Under the pieces are notes generated by a model that searched no databases, had not been told where the DNA came from, and worked only from the letters and a program-made list of their open reading frames with translations. Of a stretch of 64,000 bases of DNA, positions 1 to 64,000 are shown piece after piece; positions within the stretch are counted from its first letter, which is position 1; each line of letters begins with the position of its first letter. The DNA is from Rallus limicola (lineage: Eukaryota > Chordata > Aves > Gruiformes > Rallidae): positions 19,711,583 to 19,775,582 of the forward strand of contig JAKCOZ010000008.1 in assembly GCA_022605955.1 (NCBI GenBank), written 5' to 3'. A program made the translations under genes and the position numbers.

Positions 1-18753
<18,753 letters not shown>

Positions 18754-19300
18754 CCCTGTGAAAACAGGCAGCAGTGGTGGTAGCCTTGTGAAGGATGGGA
18801 TGCAAATCTTAGCAGTGTAAGCATGTGTCAGTTCGAGTAATTTCGTAGGGGAGGAATATATGGATTAAACTGTGGACCTGGAAAATGTATTAAGATCACA
18901 AAATTGGATCTTGCATTGTCACTTTTTATATATAAATTACAAGCACATTCTTGGATTTGTGTAACTTTTAATACAGTTAACTTTGACTTTGCAAGGAACT
19001 TCTTTTGCTAAAGCGCTAGCCTGGTGTAAATTTGCTCTTGAGCTTCTGAAATTTCCACTTTGTAACAGTATCTATTTCTGAAAAGTAAAACTTCTGTTTC
19101 TATACTAAACTTTCTATATTACACACACTAACCTTCCTTAGCTAATAAATCTGCAAAGGGTTCTTTAATTTGAACTCTTCACACTACCCATGGATATGCA
19201 TGCATATGTTCCCAGTAAGTTTCACTGTTTATAAATAGATTAAGTCTCAGACTCTGGTAGTGGGTAATACATGTGAATAAAAATTTGTCTGTAGTTACAA
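18754..19300 (+). other. DYNC1I2: DYNC1I2 3'UTR (approximate end)
   Basis: AT-rich sequence after the stop. AATAAA hexamers occur at 19144, 19276 and 19397. I chose an end shortly after the one at 19276 because a GT-rich stretch (ttgtctgtag) follows it. Alternative or longer 3' ends are possible. Confidence 0.6.
19276..19281 (+). terminator. DYNC1I2: Candidate DYNC1I2 poly(A) signal AATAAA
   Basis: Canonical hexamer about 520 bases after the TAG, followed by GT-rich sequence. The copies at 19144 and 19397 are competing candidates. Confidence 0.55.
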
Positions 19301-22099
19301 AGTTATCTGATAACTGGACCTGAATTAATGAAATGCATATTTAATACCAAGTTCTTTTGTTTGAATTGGCGCATTAGAAGGTGAGACTGATCCATAAATA
19401 AATATTATATGAGCACTTGTCAGCTGTCACCTGACCCTTCATCTGTCATCCTGCAGTAGTTCAAGAGTAGAAAATTGTGGGAGCTGCTGCTTTGGTTTTA
19501 CTATACCCCCATCAGACAGTTGTTCTCTACCCCCAGCCTCTCCTTCCTACCATGGCATCAGCCCAAAGAAAGCAAGCTACAGTTGTCAGACTTCTCTCAT
19601 CCAAAGGAGCTCGATTTTTGCCTTGATTTCTGTAGCATGAACAATCATGTTCTGTTAACTGCAGACTTGCTACTATCTTTCCCTATTATATTTAAGAAAG
19701 ATATTTTTGTTGCTTTTTAACAGTTTTATTGAAACAAAACCTCTTAATGCTGGGAAACAGAATGGTTGGTATTTCTGCTAAAGGGTTTTTTGAGTACTTT
19801 TTTCTTAGGGCACTACAGAAGTTCCCATGAAGGCTGGTTTTGGGTTGGGGGGAGGTGTTGTGTTGATTTTTCACTTTTATTTGGTTTTGTGCAGTTTTTT
19901 AGTAAATATTCTGCTAATACTATTTAGGTGCTAAGCCAGTACCGATGCCTTTAACTTAGGACTCTAAATTTGTTTCTGATATTCTTAATCTGCTATAAGC
20001 TTATTGGTTTGCTAAAAGAGCTGCTTTATATGCTTAGAAGTAGGAAATTGGTTTATTTTCCTTAATGAGCTTTATGTCTACAAGTATTCTTACTGTTTCT
20101 TCATTCTTTGTTTTAATGTGGGTTGGCTTTATGGTTGGTTGTGGGTTTTTTCCTTGTCTAGGCTGTTTCAAGCAGCTCAGTCACAGGCAGCAGAACAGCT
20201 GTTCTGTCTTCAGCAGGTTCTTTTTTTCAGTGGGTTTGAACATAACATATTGAGGCTTCTGTTGGTGTTGGCTTGTCAGAAGTCCCCCCCTTTCCAAAGC
20301 AAAGTCATGCTGTTCAGCTTGGCATTTGCCTTGCATGTTTTCTTCAACTGTGTGACAGCAGCTATCTGTTCTGTGAGAAACATGCAAACTATATAAAGAA
20401 CATCACATCATGTGATGATTTTTACCCTGTGGGCACAGTAACTCTTAAGGAGCAGCATCCTCTTGTCTGGTTGGGGTTTTGGTTTTTTGGGTGTTTTGTG
20501 TTTGGTTGGTGGTTCTTTTACTCCTCATTTAATGCATTTCCATCAGACTTCTATTTTTAGAAATCCAGTAGATAAGGCTTTCTTTCAGTGGAATGTGGCG
20601 TAACTTACAGCTCATAGGCATTAAGTTTAATTTCATCATTTTAATAGTTTTCAACAAAACTATTCTGTATTCATTGCTGCTTCTGTTCTTCCCTGACAAA
20701 ATAGTCAAGTACAGGTTGAAACTTGTAAAACCCGTAGCCAGCAGTGATGCTGGGTGCTCTGAATGGTCGTCCTGGAGCCACCCTGCCCGGTTCTGGAGCT
20801 GTAAGAAACACAAATGCTGTGTTGCATCATAGAGTCTCCTAAGGCCTCGATCAAGTCAGTCAACAAGCTGTGACTAAGATTAAATGCCAGTGGGTACCTG
20901 CCAGTTTTGTATCTATTAAAGGCAGAACAAAGCACAAAGATGTGGCAGAGAGTTCCTGGGAAGTCTGTCTGCAGAGAACAGGTAATTCTTTAAACAGAAA
21001 CAAAAAAAAACCAAACCCTACACAGACAGAGAGGATGCCTTCTGGTGGAGTTCCACAGACGGATGATGCAGAATAGCAATCAAACTGCCACATTCGATGT
21101 GTTACAACCTCTAGCTCACTAAATACTATTCATCAGAAGATTTTGCATCTTGCTTAGAGTCTGTAACTGGAGGAGGGCTTGTCTCTGGGTGTAGTGTTCA
21201 GGTTTTAACAGGCCCTTTCTTAATAAGCTGGCCAGAGCTCTCCATGTTGGTCTGCTGTCATCTGAGCAGGGAACTAAGAGCCTCAACCTGGTTCATGCCA
21301 CGGGAGCATGCTGTACGCTGAGGTGTTTAACCCTGAAAGAAGACCTAAAACTGAAGACTTGCTTGTCATGCTTCGGTAAGCAAGGCTGGTGCCCCACCCA
21401 CCTTCCCCCTGGCTGGATGGGTACTGTAACTACTTTTCCTCTAGGAGAATCTAGACTCCCTTATTTCCTCTGATGCTTCTGTGTTTAAAAATTACAGCAG
21501 ATACATCTGCCAAAAATTTAAGCCAGAAATAGTTCAGTCTTCTCCCTTCTCTCCTGACTTGGCATTATACTCACCTAGAAGTCCAAACAATCAGTTTTCC
21601 ATATAAAAAGAATACAAAAGTAATTTTGCAGGGTTTTTTTCCCTAGAGTAACCTGTTTTTTCCATGGTCCAGAAATAAAGAGAATGCTTTCAACTTCTTT
21701 TATAAAAAGCTTTGCATTCTGGGGACAAAAGGCCCTCTAAATCCTCCTATCCTGCAAAAACTCCTGAGATGACTAATAATTGGCAAATATCTCTGTGTTT
21801 TAAATATGCTACCATAGAGTGTGACCTACTACAGGTTATTGCCATGTACTTCAAGGGAGCTCCTTGTTACAAAGTACTGCTGCATAATAAAATACTGCAT
21901 GTGCTTATCATTACTTGGTGTGTTCTCCTGTGCTTACAAGCCAGCACAGTGCTGTGTAGCACCTTGGCTGAAGCAGGCTCTGCGTACGCTGATTAGATGG
22001 GTGCAGCTAACCTTTACATTTTCATCTCATCTGTAATATGGGGACAGGGGCGGTGTCACACTGGCCAACTTTTCTATAAACAAAGCCATGAACCAGCCC
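19301..22099. other. Convergent intergenic spacer DYNC1I2 / SLC25A12
   Basis: Tail-to-tail spacer of about 2.8 kb. It contains a G/T-rich patch around 20465-20515 and GC-richer blocks near 20730-20830 and 21160-21440. Short open frames on both strands are unrecognised. No RNA gene or transposon could be supported. Confidence 0.6.
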
Positions 22100-22122
22100 A
22101 CAATTAAGTGTCTTTAAAATAT

Positions 22123-22128
22123 TTTATT
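22123..22128 (-). terminator. SLC25A12: SLC25A12 poly(A) signal AATAAA
   Basis: Plus-strand TTTATT, read as AATAAA on the minus strand, about 400 bases downstream of the stop. It is the only good hexamer I noted close to the 3' end of this gene. Confidence 0.75.
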
Positions 22129-22235
22129 GTCACGATTGTTAACAAAACACCTTCCAAACATTCTGTACATTCCAAACTCTTTTGAACTGCACTACCCATT
22201 ATATAAATGTAGGGGTACGGATGCTGTGATGTCTC

Positions 22236-22260
22236 TGTACAAAGATGTACAATATGTACA
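22236..22260 (-). promoter_or_regulatory. SLC25A12: UGUACA cluster in SLC25A12 3'UTR (possible Pumilio sites)
   Basis: TGTACA occurs at 22236-22241, 22246-22251 and 22255-22260. On the mRNA strand the copy at 22253-22260 reads UGUACAUA, which fits the Pumilio consensus UGUANAUA; the other two fit only the UGUA core. Binding is inferred from the motif alone. Confidence 0.4.
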
Positions 22261-22527
22261 GTAACATTAACTGTAAGCTGTGCAAGGCAAAGTCTAGGCT
22301 ACAGATTCATGCCACTGGTTAAAACAAGGCATAGAACCACAGCTTCAATCAGACCTTGTGTGCAAATAAACAAATGCAGGTATGTGTTAATATTCAAAGG
22401 GAGTAATTAGATTTGCAAAGCCCAGTTCAGCTAGAAAAACATGCAGCTGACTGGAGAAAATACAGTTCTACTTGTGTGAGCTTCTTCCACTGCATCACTG
22501 TGTTAGGTTGAAATGTCTCTTTGGGCT

Positions 22528-64000
<41,473 letters not shown>

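Larger units (their letters stand above)
22100..22527 (-). other. SLC25A12: SLC25A12 3'UTR
   Basis: Sequence between the TGA at 22528-22530 and the AATAAA at 22123-22128 (read on -). It contains three TGTACA hexamers spaced 9-10 bases apart at 22236-22260. The exact cleavage point, about 15-25 bases past the signal, is inferred. Confidence 0.75.

Overview
This window is vertebrate nuclear DNA, almost certainly avian. It is AT-rich, and its coding sequence is cut into short GT-AG exons that match two vertebrate genes at near-identity. It also carries a 3'-end fragment of a CR1 LINE with the diagnostic 8-bp ATTCTGTG tail repeats at about 26.74-26.94 kb, a repeat typical of birds and other sauropsids. 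The gene order (DYNC1I2 on + and SLC25A12 on -, tail to tail) is the same as in mammals, but the introns are compact, which also favours a bird. The species cannot be named from this sequence alone.

Region 1 (1 to about 19.3 kb, + strand) is the 3' part of DYNC1I2, the cytoplasmic dynein-1 intermediate chain 2. It has a 60-bp cassette exon (1481-1540) and twelve further coding exons (2720-18753). These encode the light-chain-binding segment, an acidic linker, the roadblock-binding helix and the complete seven-bladed WD40 domain, ending at a TAG stop. The upstream exons for the N-terminal coiled coil and the dynactin-binding region lie outside the window.

Region 2 (about 19.3-22.1 kb) is the convergent intergenic spacer, with no gene that I can support.

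Region 3 (about 22.1-60.0 kb, - strand) is SLC25A12 (aralar1, the mitochondrial aspartate/glutamate carrier). Fifteen coding exons, corresponding to human exons 4-18, encode residues from about 71 to the C-terminus: the regulatory EF-hand domain from the middle of its first Ca2+-binding loop, the linker, the complete six-helix carrier domain and the C-terminal tail. All intron phases join without a frameshift. The 3'UTR holds an AATAAA signal and a cluster of UGUACA motifs. From 60.02 kb to the end the sequence is the intron leading to exon 3, which is not in the window.

The two genes are functionally independent: one is a motor-cargo adaptor subunit, the other feeds the malate-aspartate shuttle. 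Accessory content is sparse: one CR1 fragment, a compound microsatellite (TG)15(TC)9(TA)8, a 33-bp tandem duplication, a few perfect inverted repeats and low-complexity A/T tracts. I found no convincing new biological system. The most curious unexplained item is a protein-like open frame of about 96 codons at 57828-58118 (- strand), inside an SLC25A12 intron, whose C-terminal part vaguely recalls a death-fold (CARD-like) helix pattern.
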